Virus record (IMG/VR): IMGVR_UViG_3300013233_000235
Coordinates: 1 to 64,000 of that record
DNA length: 64,000 nt
Direction: 5' to 3' (one strand)
Source: a virus
The position numbers were made by a program, and so were the translations under genes. Under the pieces are notes generated by a model that was not told the DNA's origin, did no database searches, and was given only the letters and a program-made list of their open reading frames with translations. This document shows, piece after piece, positions 17,048 through 26,260 of this stretch. Positions within the stretch are counted from its first letter, which is position 1. Each line of letters begins with the position of its first letter.

Positions 17048-18682
17048 ATGAGACTAGAAAAGATCCCCTTCAATATCAAGTACCTGTCGACGGATAGGGC
17101 ACGCATACGCGGCATACTCCCTGTAACTGTGCTGGATATGTACCAGAGTAATAGCGGTGAGTTGCACCCGCAGGGGTTATACTCCAACGAAGTATTCGGT
17201 AGGGTGGGCACGCCCGAGCGCAATACCCGCCATGGCCTGCTTAATACCCGGGCTACATTCTTACACCCAAAAACCTTTGAGGAGCTGAAACGCTTAAAAG
17301 GTTTGTATGCCGACGTGATGGCCGGTAGGGTGTTCGCTAAGTGGGATAATAAGGTTAAGGATTTTACCAAGAGTGATGTCCTTGATGGCGAGACCGGGTA
17401 CTCTTTCTTTATGTCCCATTACGGGGATCTTAAGCTTCGTAGAAACGCATCGGCTAAAAGGGACCTCCGGATTGATGTGGTTAATAAGTACCGTAATGGT
17501 TCCGACATATACGACTACTTACCGATATGGCCAGCGGGCCTCAGGGACGTTAAACCCGATGCGGATGGCCGACCCATTGAGGAAGACATCAATAAGATTT
17601 ACAGACGTATCTTGATGCTCTCTAACAGTGTGTCATCAACTCTGATCGGTACCGAAGACCCAGCGCTAGATAGAACACGCTGGAGCTTACAGGCGGCTAT
17701 TCAAGATTTGTGGGATTACTTTATCGCGTTTAACGGCGGGAAGAACGGATTCTTTCAAGCCAAGTGGGGTAGCCGCAAGGTCGTATACGGCACCACCAAT
17801 GTAATCACATCCATGGATACCGCCACCGATGATCTAGATGGCTCCAGGTCCATTGACCTGACGACCACCATGGTTGGGTTACACCAGTACATGAAATTCA
17901 CCGAACCAATGTTCGTTGACTGGGCCATCCCCTCCGGTATAATGAGAGATGTGATTGAGACTATCTCCAATAGCCCTAGACTCATTAACACTAAAACGCT
18001 AAAACTAGAGCCCGTCGATCTGGGTGAGTATGAGCGAGTGGCATGGGGAACTGCCAAGGGGCGGTCAGGATTGATCGATCATTATAAGGATCTGGGTGTC
18101 CGCCATAAGCCCATGATGATAGGTAAGCATTACGCGGCTCTAATTTACAGAACTCGTAAGAATCTTAAAGTGTTTAGGGATATCGATTCCATACCAGATC
18201 ACATCGATAAGAGTATGGTCAGGCCTATCACTTGGGCTGAGTATATGTACTACGAGGCGTTCCAGTATAACGGGAGGATAAACGCTTTCGTTAACCGGTA
18301 CCCCATCACCGGTGATGGGTCGGTGTACATCGCCAGCGTGTACTTAAAAACAACTGTTAAAGGGGAGAGACTAAGAGTTCTAGATGACCAATGGCGTCCC
18401 AACCTAACTGAGTTGGAATACCCTGAGTTCCCGGATACGGCTAATGAGGCCGCATTCATGGATACCTCCAGCCCCCACTTAAGTCAGCTGCTACCACTGA
18501 ATGCCGATTTCGATGGCGACCGCAGCAGTACAACCGCTGTTATGTCCGAAGAAGCTGTCGCCGAGGCAAGAGAGCGATTAGATTCTATCGAGACATATCT
18601 AACGCCAAGTGGTACATTGCGACAACTGAGTAGCAATGACCTATCCAACTGGGTATTCCGTAACTTCACTGGTTTTAGATAA
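17048..18682 (+). CDS. Virion RNA polymerase beta-prime subunit, N-terminal half
   Basis: A 544-residue protein with NADFDGD at residues 485-491, the absolutely conserved motif whose three aspartates hold the catalytic magnesium in multisubunit RNA polymerases. The text before it (around 420-484) fits the double-psi barrel region. The length and the adjacent beta-like gene match phiKZ gp180, part of the polymerase packaged in the virion and injected to transcribe early genes. The remaining beta-prime half with the trigger loop is not next to it, as expected for the split arrangement in phiKZ (gp80). The start is ATG 17048 after AAGG. It likely reads the TATATAAC promoters found later in this window. 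Confidence 0.9.
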   Translation: MRLEKIPFNIKYLSTDRARIRGILPVTVLDMYQSNSGELHPQGLYSNEVFGRVGTPERNTRHGLLNTRATFLHPKTFEELKRLKGLYADVMAGRVFAKWDNKVKDFTKSDVLDGETGYSFFMSHYGDLKLRRNASAKRDLRIDVVNKYRNGSDIYDYLPIWPAGLRDVKPDADGRPIEEDINKIYRRILMLSNSVSSTLIGTEDPALDRTRWSLQAAIQDLWDYFIAFNGGKNGFFQAKWGSRKVVYGTTNVITSMDTATDDLDGSRSIDLTTTMVGLHQYMKFTEPMFVDWAIPSGIMRDVIETISNSPRLINTKTLKLEPVDLGEYERVAWGTAKGRSGLIDHYKDLGVRHKPMMIGKHYAALIYRTRKNLKVFRDIDSIPDHIDKSMVRPITWAEYMYYEAFQYNGRINAFVNRYPITGDGSVYIASVYLKTTVKGERLRVLDDQWRPNLTELEYPEFPDTANEAAFMDTSSPHLSQLLPLNADFDGDRSSTTAVMSEEAVAEARERLDSIETYLTPSGTLRQLSSNDLSNWVFRNFTGFR

Positions 18683-18693
18683 GGACCAATTAG

Positions 18694-21600
18694 ATGTTAA
18701 AGTTCGATGCTTTTAAAAAGAAGTGGATGGCCCGCACTGTGGCCCAAATTAAGACTCGGCCACTAGCCAAGCTGGGGGAAATCACCGCCCCCCAATATAC
18801 ACACCTACACTACTTTACGGATTCACAGACCGACTATGGTATCCGGTCATCAAACCCATTCTTAATAGGTTTTGATAAGTCTATCCGCATCCAACACACC
18901 ACCGAGTTAGTGCAGACCTTGGGTAAGCCCACCCAGGTTCGGACAAGTGTGCCAAGCATGGTCAAGGCCTTTTTAAAGTCCCGTCCTAAAAACTTCCGTA
19001 AGGTGACAGATCTTGAGAAGAACCTTAAGGATAAATCGTCAATAACGGTCACGGATTACAGCCTGATCAGCCACCTCTACAAGTATCCAGTCAACCGTCT
19101 CAGTGGTTACTACAAACACGCCAACCTCTTTGCCACGGTGTCTGAGAATATAAACCAGGTTGGTAGTCGTCGGAATCAGTTCCTTAATACACCGGTGCCC
19201 ACCAAGTTACCTGACTTTAAGCGGATGATTATCTTAGAGGAAAGTAAACCCGGCACCTACGTTAAAGAGATGTCTGATCCAGACCTCCTCAATATACTGG
19301 AGTTGTTTAAAATCATCTCGGCTGCCGCCGAGGGGATGGCTAGTGAGATAAATGTCAAAGGTTTGGAGCATCTAACCTGGGTGTTCAATGCGAACGGTGC
19401 ATGCATGCTTTTACATATGTCGGATGTGATGTTGTGGGCTATGGATAACCCCACCCTTCTGAAGCGTAACATCCACGAGCGCTTAGAGATCATGTCCTCG
19501 GATATGCGCCACAATGAGACTGACAATGATGACGAGGTTACCGATGTTGGCGACCCTTCTCTAGATACGGTCGACGATATTGCCGAGAACTCTATTGGGG
19601 CTATTGGCGTTAAGTCTAAAGCCGACGCGCTCCTGGCCAGTGGTAGATTGACAATTGCCCAGCGTGACCGACTGGTAGCAAAGGCCGATAGTTATAAAAA
19701 GATACCCGACCCACACGGTGGCACGGGCACGCTTGTGGACACTATGCATATTGAGGCTACCACCCTGGCCGTCACACCAGATGGTGGTAAAATGCCCGAT
19801 AAGCTATTTGTCGTCGATAAGTCTATGTTGTCTAGTAGTATCGATTACATGAGTAAGAACTACGTGCGTAATTTAATGAAGGCTGACATAGCCCGAGGCA
19901 TCCTACATGTACAGAAGGGCGGTGTAATCGTGAGTGACGTTAGGATCGAGCGTAAGCGCGATGCACTTAACGTCATCGACACATACGTCGTTAAGCTGGA
20001 ACCGGTGGATGGGGTGGTGAGCACCGTGCGGCTACCCATCCCCGTGGTAACCGAAAATGGGACTTTCCGTGTTAGCGGGGTTGAATACCGTATGGATCCA
20101 CAGCGTGTGGATTTACCCATCCGTAAAACTGGCCCGGAATCCGTGGCCCTGACCAGCTACATATCCAAAGTGTTCCTGCGCCGTACCCCGAGGGCTTCGG
20201 CCAACTACCGGCTATGGTTGACTAAACTGGTTATTGTAACCAGTATGGATAGAGAAGATAAACGGTTAACATCGTTAACGCCTGCCGATACAATCCTGCC
20301 TAAAGTCAAGTTACCACGCTCATACGCAGCACTGTGTCCAACCATACTCCGGTTCAAAGCCTCTGGCCGTAGTTACTTCTTTAATTACGATGCCCGTAAT
20401 GAGGAATTTGGTGCGGCACAGGTGTCGGCTGCTGAGAAAGGTGGTTACGTAGCATGTGGCACACACGGTAAAGGTCTTGTGGTCATGGATATGGATGATA
20501 ATCTTTACGATTACTCCGGTGGCAAACACGTGTTAGTGGGCCCATTCTCCCCGAACATGATGAAAGACATGCCCACCCCGCCCGTGGAATACGTCGAAGT
20601 CGGCATATTTGGAAAACACATCCCCCTTGGTCCGGCTATGGCATCTATCATCGGGTTGGAGAAGTTGCTTAAGGTTAAGAAAATCCAGCATCGGTGGTCA
20701 GATGCTGGTAAGCGCGTAGACATGACACCCAGCGAGTTCAGGATTCGTTTCCAGGACGAGTCGTTGATCGTAGATTCCCACGACTATAACGCGCGGTTAC
20801 TCATCGGGGGCTTTCTGGCTATAAAGAAGACCACTGTACTGTACCCCGCTGGTGAGTTTAACAAGAGTCCGATCTATTCATTGGCTTTCGAGAACATCAA
20901 CGTGGGCCGATACATAGGCCGTGAGTTTGAGAGTATGTATAGCTCCTGGGTGGACCACCTTACCGAGGAGACTCTCATCGAGATGGGTGAGCCAACCACG
21001 TTTGAAGGTCTTCTATACAGATCTGTGGACCTTATGTCTGATGACCAGTGGTCTGACGAGATGGATCCTACCTTTATGCGCACCAGGGGTTATGAACGCA
21101 TCGCTGGTTTTGTTATTAACCAGTTTAGTAAAGCCATGCGCGAGCAGGCTAGCAACCCTATGCGTTCGAAGGTGCCGGTATCTTTCCCACCTCGCCAGCT
21201 GTTAACCGACATTGTTGCCGATCAGTCGGTAGTGCTGGTGGAGGAGTCTAACCCAGTACATGCCCTCAAGGAAGCTGAGGCTGTAACCTTTACCGGCCAG
21301 GGTGGTCGCAGCCCCCAGACCATGGTCAAGTCTAGCCGCGTGTTTCATGACAACGATGTGGGTGTCATATCCGAGTCAACCCCTGATAGCAGTAAAGTTG
21401 GTATTCGGTCTTACCGGTCACCAAACGCCCTATATACGGGTATGCGTGGCACGACCCGTAGATTTAAACCCGAGACGGACGGTTGGGCGTCGCTGCTGTC
21501 GTCGGCCGCGTTATGTAGCCCGGGGTCTACCCACAACGATCCCAAACGTATTAACCTCTCAGATGTCCAATGGTCGGCGATGGTGTCAGCGGCCGGTGGG

Positions 21601-23025
21601 GCGCTCATGCCTGTGCGCACCGGTGGTGACATGGTTGTGGCAAATAGGGGTGGGGATGAGTTCGCTTATCCAGCCAGGGCTGATGGGGTGGTTGTCAAGG
21701 TTGTTGATGATGCTATCACTATCCTGTACGACGTCACAGTCAGATACCAGTCTGGTTATCGGGTGTTATCGGGTGATGTTATCTACGATGGTAACGCGTT
21801 GTGGAGATCTGTACACACAGCAACACCGGGTCAGGCACTTGTGTCGGAGCTATCCAAGTTACCGACACTGAAGTCTAATGAGAAAGTTACCGGTGAGGGT
21901 GTGATTATCATCGGACCTGTAAATGGCGTCAGCACATTACTGGCTGGATCGGGTGTGTTGGCTATGATGGCTAAATCTGGTGCCGAGTCATTACCGGCAT
22001 ATGCGGTGACCCCCACACAGGTTGAAGAAGCCATCGTTAAGTCCACCAGTAAACTTGCATCTAAGGGTGCCCTTTATAGTAAAGCCGATACATCCGGTCT
22101 ATCAAGATCTGTTGAGCTTGGCACTCACCACGGTAAGGCCGGTGGATCGGTTATACCCCAGACCATGATCACTGATCATAAGAAGGGGGATCGATTTAAA
22201 CTCGGCGACATACTGGTGTGGAATGTTAACTACTTCTCACGTGACTACCTCAACCCCGGCGGTGTTAGCCTCAGAATGGGGGTCCCCGCCAGAGTGGTGT
22301 TCATAGAGTTAACAGATACCTTTGAGGATAGCTCATCCATATCCCCCGGGTTGTCTAAGGATTTGAGCACACCTGTTAGTAAAGAACGCACTATCCTTTT
22401 GCGGTTTGATCAGGTTATTGATAACTTGGTTGCGATTGGGGATGAGGTCACCAGCTCCAGTATTTTATGCACCATTGAGGATGCCGTCACAGGTGACGTG
22501 GCTGGTGATACCCACCGGCTGACCGATCTAACCAAGCTGGCTGCTAGCATACCTAAAGCCAAGGCTGGGGGGACTGTTAGTGCGATGAGTGTGGTTTATA
22601 TGGGTGATACCAAGGATATGCACCCGTCTTTACAAAGACTGGTTAGAGCCGATAATAAAACACGTAAACGCAAGAAGGAAATACGTGGTGACGCGGACTA
22701 CCCTACAAGCGGCGAGATAAAAGAGTATAGCTTCGTCGGCGGCCAAAAGGTGACATCTGACACGTTGGCACTGACCATGTATATCGACACAGTTCTCCCA
22801 TCAGGTGTGGGGGATAAAAACTCTTTCGATACGGCTCTAAAATCCATCCCTGCCAGCGTTATGGCTGGGATACACAAAACCGAGGAGGATGGTATCCCAA
22901 TCGATGCTTACTTCAGCTATCGGTCGGCTAGTGCGCGGATTGTGTGTTCACCTGAGATAGATGGCTCCACCAATACAACGCTGATCCAACTGGGTCAGGT
23001 TCTACCAGATATGTACTTCAAATAG
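18694..23025 (+). CDS. Virion RNA polymerase beta-like subunit
   Basis: A 1443-residue protein starting 11 bases after the beta-prime gene behind AAGGA. Two blocks support a beta-subunit identity. THNDPKRINLSD (His947 onward) resembles the HDDANRALMGSN segment of cellular beta. GVGDKNSFDTALKS (Lys1375) with GGQK (Lys1352) resembles the conserved lysine pair near the active site. Order and size match phiKZ gp178. An Asp-rich insert lies near residues 270-290. Known from phiKZ: this subunit is packaged with the virion enzyme and the beta chain is divided between genes. Whether this protein spans the whole beta chain or lacks a part encoded elsewhere cannot be decided by eye. Confidence 0.82.
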   Translation: MLKFDAFKKKWMARTVAQIKTRPLAKLGEITAPQYTHLHYFTDSQTDYGIRSSNPFLIGFDKSIRIQHTTELVQTLGKPTQVRTSVPSMVKAFLKSRPKNFRKVTDLEKNLKDKSSITVTDYSLISHLYKYPVNRLSGYYKHANLFATVSENINQVGSRRNQFLNTPVPTKLPDFKRMIILEESKPGTYVKEMSDPDLLNILELFKIISAAAEGMASEINVKGLEHLTWVFNANGACMLLHMSDVMLWAMDNPTLLKRNIHERLEIMSSDMRHNETDNDDEVTDVGDPSLDTVDDIAENSIGAIGVKSKADALLASGRLTIAQRDRLVAKADSYKKIPDPHGGTGTLVDTMHIEATTLAVTPDGGKMPDKLFVVDKSMLSSSIDYMSKNYVRNLMKADIARGILHVQKGGVIVSDVRIERKRDALNVIDTYVVKLEPVDGVVSTVRLPIPVVTENGTFRVSGVEYRMDPQRVDLPIRKTGPESVALTSYISKVFLRRTPRASANYRLWLTKLVIVTSMDREDKRLTSLTPADTILPKVKLPRSYAALCPTILRFKASGRSYFFNYDARNEEFGAAQVSAAEKGGYVACGTHGKGLVVMDMDDNLYDYSGGKHVLVGPFSPNMMKDMPTPPVEYVEVGIFGKHIPLGPAMASIIGLEKLLKVKKIQHRWSDAGKRVDMTPSEFRIRFQDESLIVDSHDYNARLLIGGFLAIKKTTVLYPAGEFNKSPIYSLAFENINVGRYIGREFESMYSSWVDHLTEETLIEMGEPTTFEGLLYRSVDLMSDDQWSDEMDPTFMRTRGYERIAGFVINQFSKAMREQASNPMRSKVPVSFPPRQLLTDIVADQSVVLVEESNPVHALKEAEAVTFTGQGGRSPQTMVKSSRVFHDNDVGVISESTPDSSKVGIRSYRSPNALYTGMRGTTRRFKPETDGWASLLSSAALCSPGSTHNDPKRINLSDVQWSAMVSAAGGALMPVRTGGDMVVANRGGDEFAYPARADGVVVKVVDDAITILYDVTVRYQSGYRVLSGDVIYDGNALWRSVHTATPGQALVSELSKLPTLKSNEKVTGEGVIIIGPVNGVSTLLAGSGVLAMMAKSGAESLPAYAVTPTQVEEAIVKSTSKLASKGALYSKADTSGLSRSVELGTHHGKAGGSVIPQTMITDHKKGDRFKLGDILVWNVNYFSRDYLNPGGVSLRMGVPARVVFIELTDTFEDSSSISPGLSKDLSTPVSKERTILLRFDQVIDNLVAIGDEVTSSSILCTIEDAVTGDVAGDTHRLTDLTKLAASIPKAKAGGTVSAMSVVYMGDTKDMHPSLQRLVRADNKTRKRKKEIRGDADYPTSGEIKEYSFVGGQKVTSDTLALTMYIDTVLPSGVGDKNSFDTALKSIPASVMAGIHKTEEDGIPIDAYFSYRSASARIVCSPEIDGSTNTTLIQLGQVLPDMYFK

Positions 23026-23034
23026 GGCGGTTAT

Positions 23035-23223
23035 ATGAAAACACTGATTAATAATATCGCAGTGATGGCTAATGTTGTCGCCATCACGTCGGGGGTTATG
23101 CGCAGATTGTCTAACGGTGACACCGAGGTGGCGGATGACGTTATCGAGGAATTGGCGGCTATTGAGATCGATAACGCGCTACGTGCTAAAAGCACAGTGG
23201 CTATAAAAAGGGGCTGGTCATGA
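23035..23223 (+). CDS. Small protein between RNAP beta and next gene
   Basis: A 62-residue protein. ATG 23035 follows GGGCGGTTAT, and its TGA overlaps the ATG of the next gene (ATGA at 23220-23223), supporting real coupled translation. It has a hydrophobic N-terminal helix and an acidic middle. Function not recognised. Confidence 0.65.
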   Translation: MKTLINNIAVMANVVAITSGVMRRLSNGDTEVADDVIEELAAIEIDNALRAKSTVAIKRGWS

Positions 23224-24647
23224 TTAGCAAATCTGAAGCACAGCGGGGATACCACATCGTTGGATCGGCCGATATGCAATATGGGGGTGGGGTTGTGGCC
23301 GCCGCAGATGGTACCATGCTATCGGCTGTTGTTAACTCTCACCAAGTGTTGGCCTCCGCTGAGGACGATGTTACTGAAACCACCGAGGATTACGATAGCA
23401 CCGTCGCTGCTGTACGCAACCGCTATAACAGAAACTCGCCAAAGACGCCCTTCCACCACACAAAGGAAAAGGAAGCTCTTGAGAAATTCATAGCTGACCG
23501 CATTGGTGCATCAACATCGTTCGCCAAAAACGTAGTGATGCCCATCGTGAATGAAATCTTGGAGGACGCCCAAGAAGAATTTACCAAGGATCCCATCACA
23601 CGCATCGTCAGCACAGATGGCCCTGATATCATCAACGATTCCGATCTTGATGAGTTCTTGGCATCGCTATCAAGCGGTGAACCTAAATCTGACACAGCCC
23701 TGAGTAAGACGTCACCAATGGTGCTATCAAAGCTGCCGGCTTCCGTTGACGATATTACCGACTTTGGTATCCCGTGTCTGAATAATCTCGCCAAGGTTGT
23801 TAAGGATACCTCTGTACTCATGTGGTCTGATATGTCCACTTACCGGGCTATGGTGGCGCTGGCTAGTGATTTGCTTCTTACCCATGCCGTCCGCGAGAAT
23901 CTCATCCCCGAGTTCGATCTCGGTTCTGAGAGCCCGCTGGTTGTCACGGCTATTATTGAGCATCGTGCCGATTTGGCCGCTAGCCTAATCGTATCTCTGG
24001 ATAAATTGCGTAAGTTGTTCTCAGACACCAACCTGGTTGTTACATCCACTTATGGGTCGGCTGGACGGCTAATCATCGTTGTCGGTCGCAGCTATCGCAA
24101 GTTCCTACGGAATGGTGGCACCCCTGAGGCAATTCTTGAATGTAACATGACGCTGGATAATGCGGGCCAAAATAACCCGGATAATCTGCGGGCCAACTGT
24201 AACCGGATGTATCAAGGCAATGTTGATCCAGCACATACCAAGCTTGCAACCGAACGGTATAACTCATACCTGCGCTTAAAGGCTGGGGCTGCCAGAGTAA
24301 ACACCTCTCGTGACATCGCCACTTATACTCTACTCGTGCTTGGCGCATATGTGCGTGAAACATACCCAGCGGACTCCGATGATCGCGCGCGTTTATTTAA
24401 TCGCATGAACGACTACAGCGATGCAAACCCAATGGTGCCCGGTTCACCAGCAGACCTATATGTGACAAGATTCGTCTGTCACGTATTAACGGATGGGGTC
24501 AACAACTCTCTGGATATCATTCTTGGTATGCGTAAACTCATGGCGGACGATGGTGAGCTCAAGCCCGCTGAGGCCGCCATGATTATCTCTGCCCGCCTAT
24601 GTGTTGACTGGCTACTTAGCCAGGTGGTCGTCGGCAAGGTGTCCTGA
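23220..24647 (+). CDS. Conserved virion-cluster protein, phiKZ gp177 position
   Basis: A 475-residue protein, mainly helical, with an acidic segment about 130-165 and no recognisable enzymatic motif. It stands between the virion polymerase genes and the prohead protease, the position of phiKZ gp177. The assignment is by gene order only; a head or inner-body protein is a reasonable guess. The stop overlaps the next ATG by one base (TGATG). Confidence 0.7.
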   Translation: MISKSEAQRGYHIVGSADMQYGGGVVAAADGTMLSAVVNSHQVLASAEDDVTETTEDYDSTVAAVRNRYNRNSPKTPFHHTKEKEALEKFIADRIGASTSFAKNVVMPIVNEILEDAQEEFTKDPITRIVSTDGPDIINDSDLDEFLASLSSGEPKSDTALSKTSPMVLSKLPASVDDITDFGIPCLNNLAKVVKDTSVLMWSDMSTYRAMVALASDLLLTHAVRENLIPEFDLGSESPLVVTAIIEHRADLAASLIVSLDKLRKLFSDTNLVVTSTYGSAGRLIIVVGRSYRKFLRNGGTPEAILECNMTLDNAGQNNPDNLRANCNRMYQGNVDPAHTKLATERYNSYLRLKAGAARVNTSRDIATYTLLVLGAYVRETYPADSDDRARLFNRMNDYSDANPMVPGSPADLYVTRFVCHVLTDGVNNSLDIILGMRKLMADDGELKPAEAAMIISARLCVDWLLSQVVVGKVS

Positions 24648-25363
24648 TGGAGGTCTCAAGTCTTAAGAGGGATTCTAAAGCGGTGCTAGGTGCCATGAGC
24701 AAGGTTGGTAATAACCTGGTGGCTAACAAAGATCTACTGGTGCACATACCTAAGGGTTGGGCTGGCACATCTCTGGCCAGCGTTGAGACATTGGTAAAGA
24801 CTGTCGCGGTCTATGGTATAATCGTCGGTGATAAATACGCCACATCTGTGGCTTGTTGCCACGTCATGATGGCACCCAGCTCTATCACAACTGTTACTGT
24901 CAATGACACACCCTATCTGGAGATGATGTTCAGTAAAGGGGACACTGTTGTACTAGGTCTGGATGTGCTTGTATCCCCATCGGTTATTTTCCCTATCACC
25001 AACGAGATTGTCGATAAGGGTAAGACCCCATGGTTCTTCAGTAAAGAAGATCAGTGCAGGCTTTTGGATACGACTGACTACCATGCGGATAGCTCTTTTC
25101 CAGACAGGGCTGTTATTGAGATGATGGCCGCTTCAAGGTTACGTCTGAAAAAGAATCGGGCTTCTTACTTTAAGGAGCACTTTAAGTCCCAGGCTGAGTT
25201 CGATGCTGCTACCCCCGATGTGATCGCTGGTAACTCGATTGCATATGGTGCCACCAATACGACGGCTAAGCTGCTAGGGTCGCACATGCCCGAAGGCATG
25301 AGTTCTGCGCTAGTGAATCCCTCTGAGAGATTAGAGGCTGTCGAGGAACTTTTACTCAATTAA
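24647..25363 (+). CDS. Conserved protein, phiKZ gp176 position
   Basis: A 238-residue protein directly before the prohead protease. The first 130 residues look beta-rich with repeated valine strands; the C-terminal 90 are helical and charged. No motif is recognised. Start ATG 24647 overlaps the preceding stop, implying coupled expression with the neighbouring virion genes. Confidence 0.7.
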   Translation: MEVSSLKRDSKAVLGAMSKVGNNLVANKDLLVHIPKGWAGTSLASVETLVKTVAVYGIIVGDKYATSVACCHVMMAPSSITTVTVNDTPYLEMMFSKGDTVVLGLDVLVSPSVIFPITNEIVDKGKTPWFFSKEDQCRLLDTTDYHADSSFPDRAVIEMMAASRLRLKKNRASYFKEHFKSQAEFDAATPDVIAGNSIAYGATNTTAKLLGSHMPEGMSSALVNPSERLEAVEELLLN

Positions 25364-25376
25364 GGAGAGAACGGAA

Positions 25377-26183
25377 GTGGCTGAAGAGATCGTTGTATAC
25401 TCGTGCGACATGTACATGGACCCGGCGTCTAAGGCTGCATTTAAGCCTGATTCAGATGGGTATTACAAGATGTGTGTAGGTGGGTTTGACGTACCCTGCT
25501 ATAGTGGGTCGGTGTATTTATACGACAATGCTGTAAAGGGTTTCTTTGATTCCAGCAGCTCATTCCAAAGGCGCATCAAGTCTGGCAAATTGCGTGGTGA
25601 GCTTAATCATCCCACTATTACACCAGGGATGAGTGATGCACAATGGTTGCAAAGAGTTGCCACAGTGGAGCCGAGTCGTTACGCCACCAGGTTCTCTAAG
25701 ATGTGGCTTGAGCACAGCAAAGATGACAAGGGTGACGATCTGGTACTGGCTTGGGCGCGCCTTAAACCTTTCGGTACGTATGGTGACACTGTTAAAGAAT
25801 CATTGCATGACCCCGAAGATAACACCGGCTATAGTGTTAGAAGCATTACCAGTATCCCGGTGCTGATTGGTGGTAGACCCACTCGTAAGGTTAGATCTAT
25901 GGTGACGTACGACTATGTGGACGAGCAAGATGTCTACATGGCCGATAAGTTCTCTAGTGCGGGTGGTGGTAAGGATGAGCCCGGCATGCAGAGCGCTGAT
26001 GCCACATTGTCACCGATGATGACTGAGCAAGTCATTCACCGTGGTGCTTTAACCGACATGTCGGCTAATAACGCGGTAGGCTTAATGAGTAGCGATGCTG
26101 CGGTATCGCGGGTCTTAACTGATCTTGGTTGGCAGACGATTGTGCGACGGGAGGCAAACGAGTTACGCCACCTTAAGTGGTAA
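25377..26183 (+). CDS. Prohead maturation protease
   Basis: A 268-residue protein that starts at GTG 25377, nine bases after AAGGAGAG. It contains GELNHP (His78) and, about 75 residues later, GYSVRSIT (Ser153), the His and Ser pair spaced as in the T4 gp21 / phiKZ gp175 class of prohead proteases. These proteases cut scaffold and head proteins during capsid maturation and then themselves. The C-terminal 60 residues are less conserved in character and may be a processed tail. It closes the polymerase-protease gene cluster and is followed by a strong terminator. Confidence 0.85.
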   Translation: MAEEIVVYSCDMYMDPASKAAFKPDSDGYYKMCVGGFDVPCYSGSVYLYDNAVKGFFDSSSSFQRRIKSGKLRGELNHPTITPGMSDAQWLQRVATVEPSRYATRFSKMWLEHSKDDKGDDLVLAWARLKPFGTYGDTVKESLHDPEDNTGYSVRSITSIPVLIGGRPTRKVRSMVTYDYVDEQDVYMADKFSSAGGGKDEPGMQSADATLSPMMTEQVIHRGALTDMSANNAVGLMSSDAAVSRVLTDLGWQTIVRREANELRHLKW

Positions 26184-26190
26184 ATACCGG

Positions 26191-26215
26191 CAGACCCTGC
26201 GGGGTCTGTTTTTTT
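26191..26215 (+). terminator. Rho-independent terminator
   Basis: CAGACCC and GGGTCTG form a 7-bp stem with a TGCG loop, followed by seven T. It follows the prohead protease gene. Confidence 0.9.
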
Positions 26216-26260
26216 AACGTAATCCGCATTCTGTAGGCAACCCAATGGAATAGCACACAC

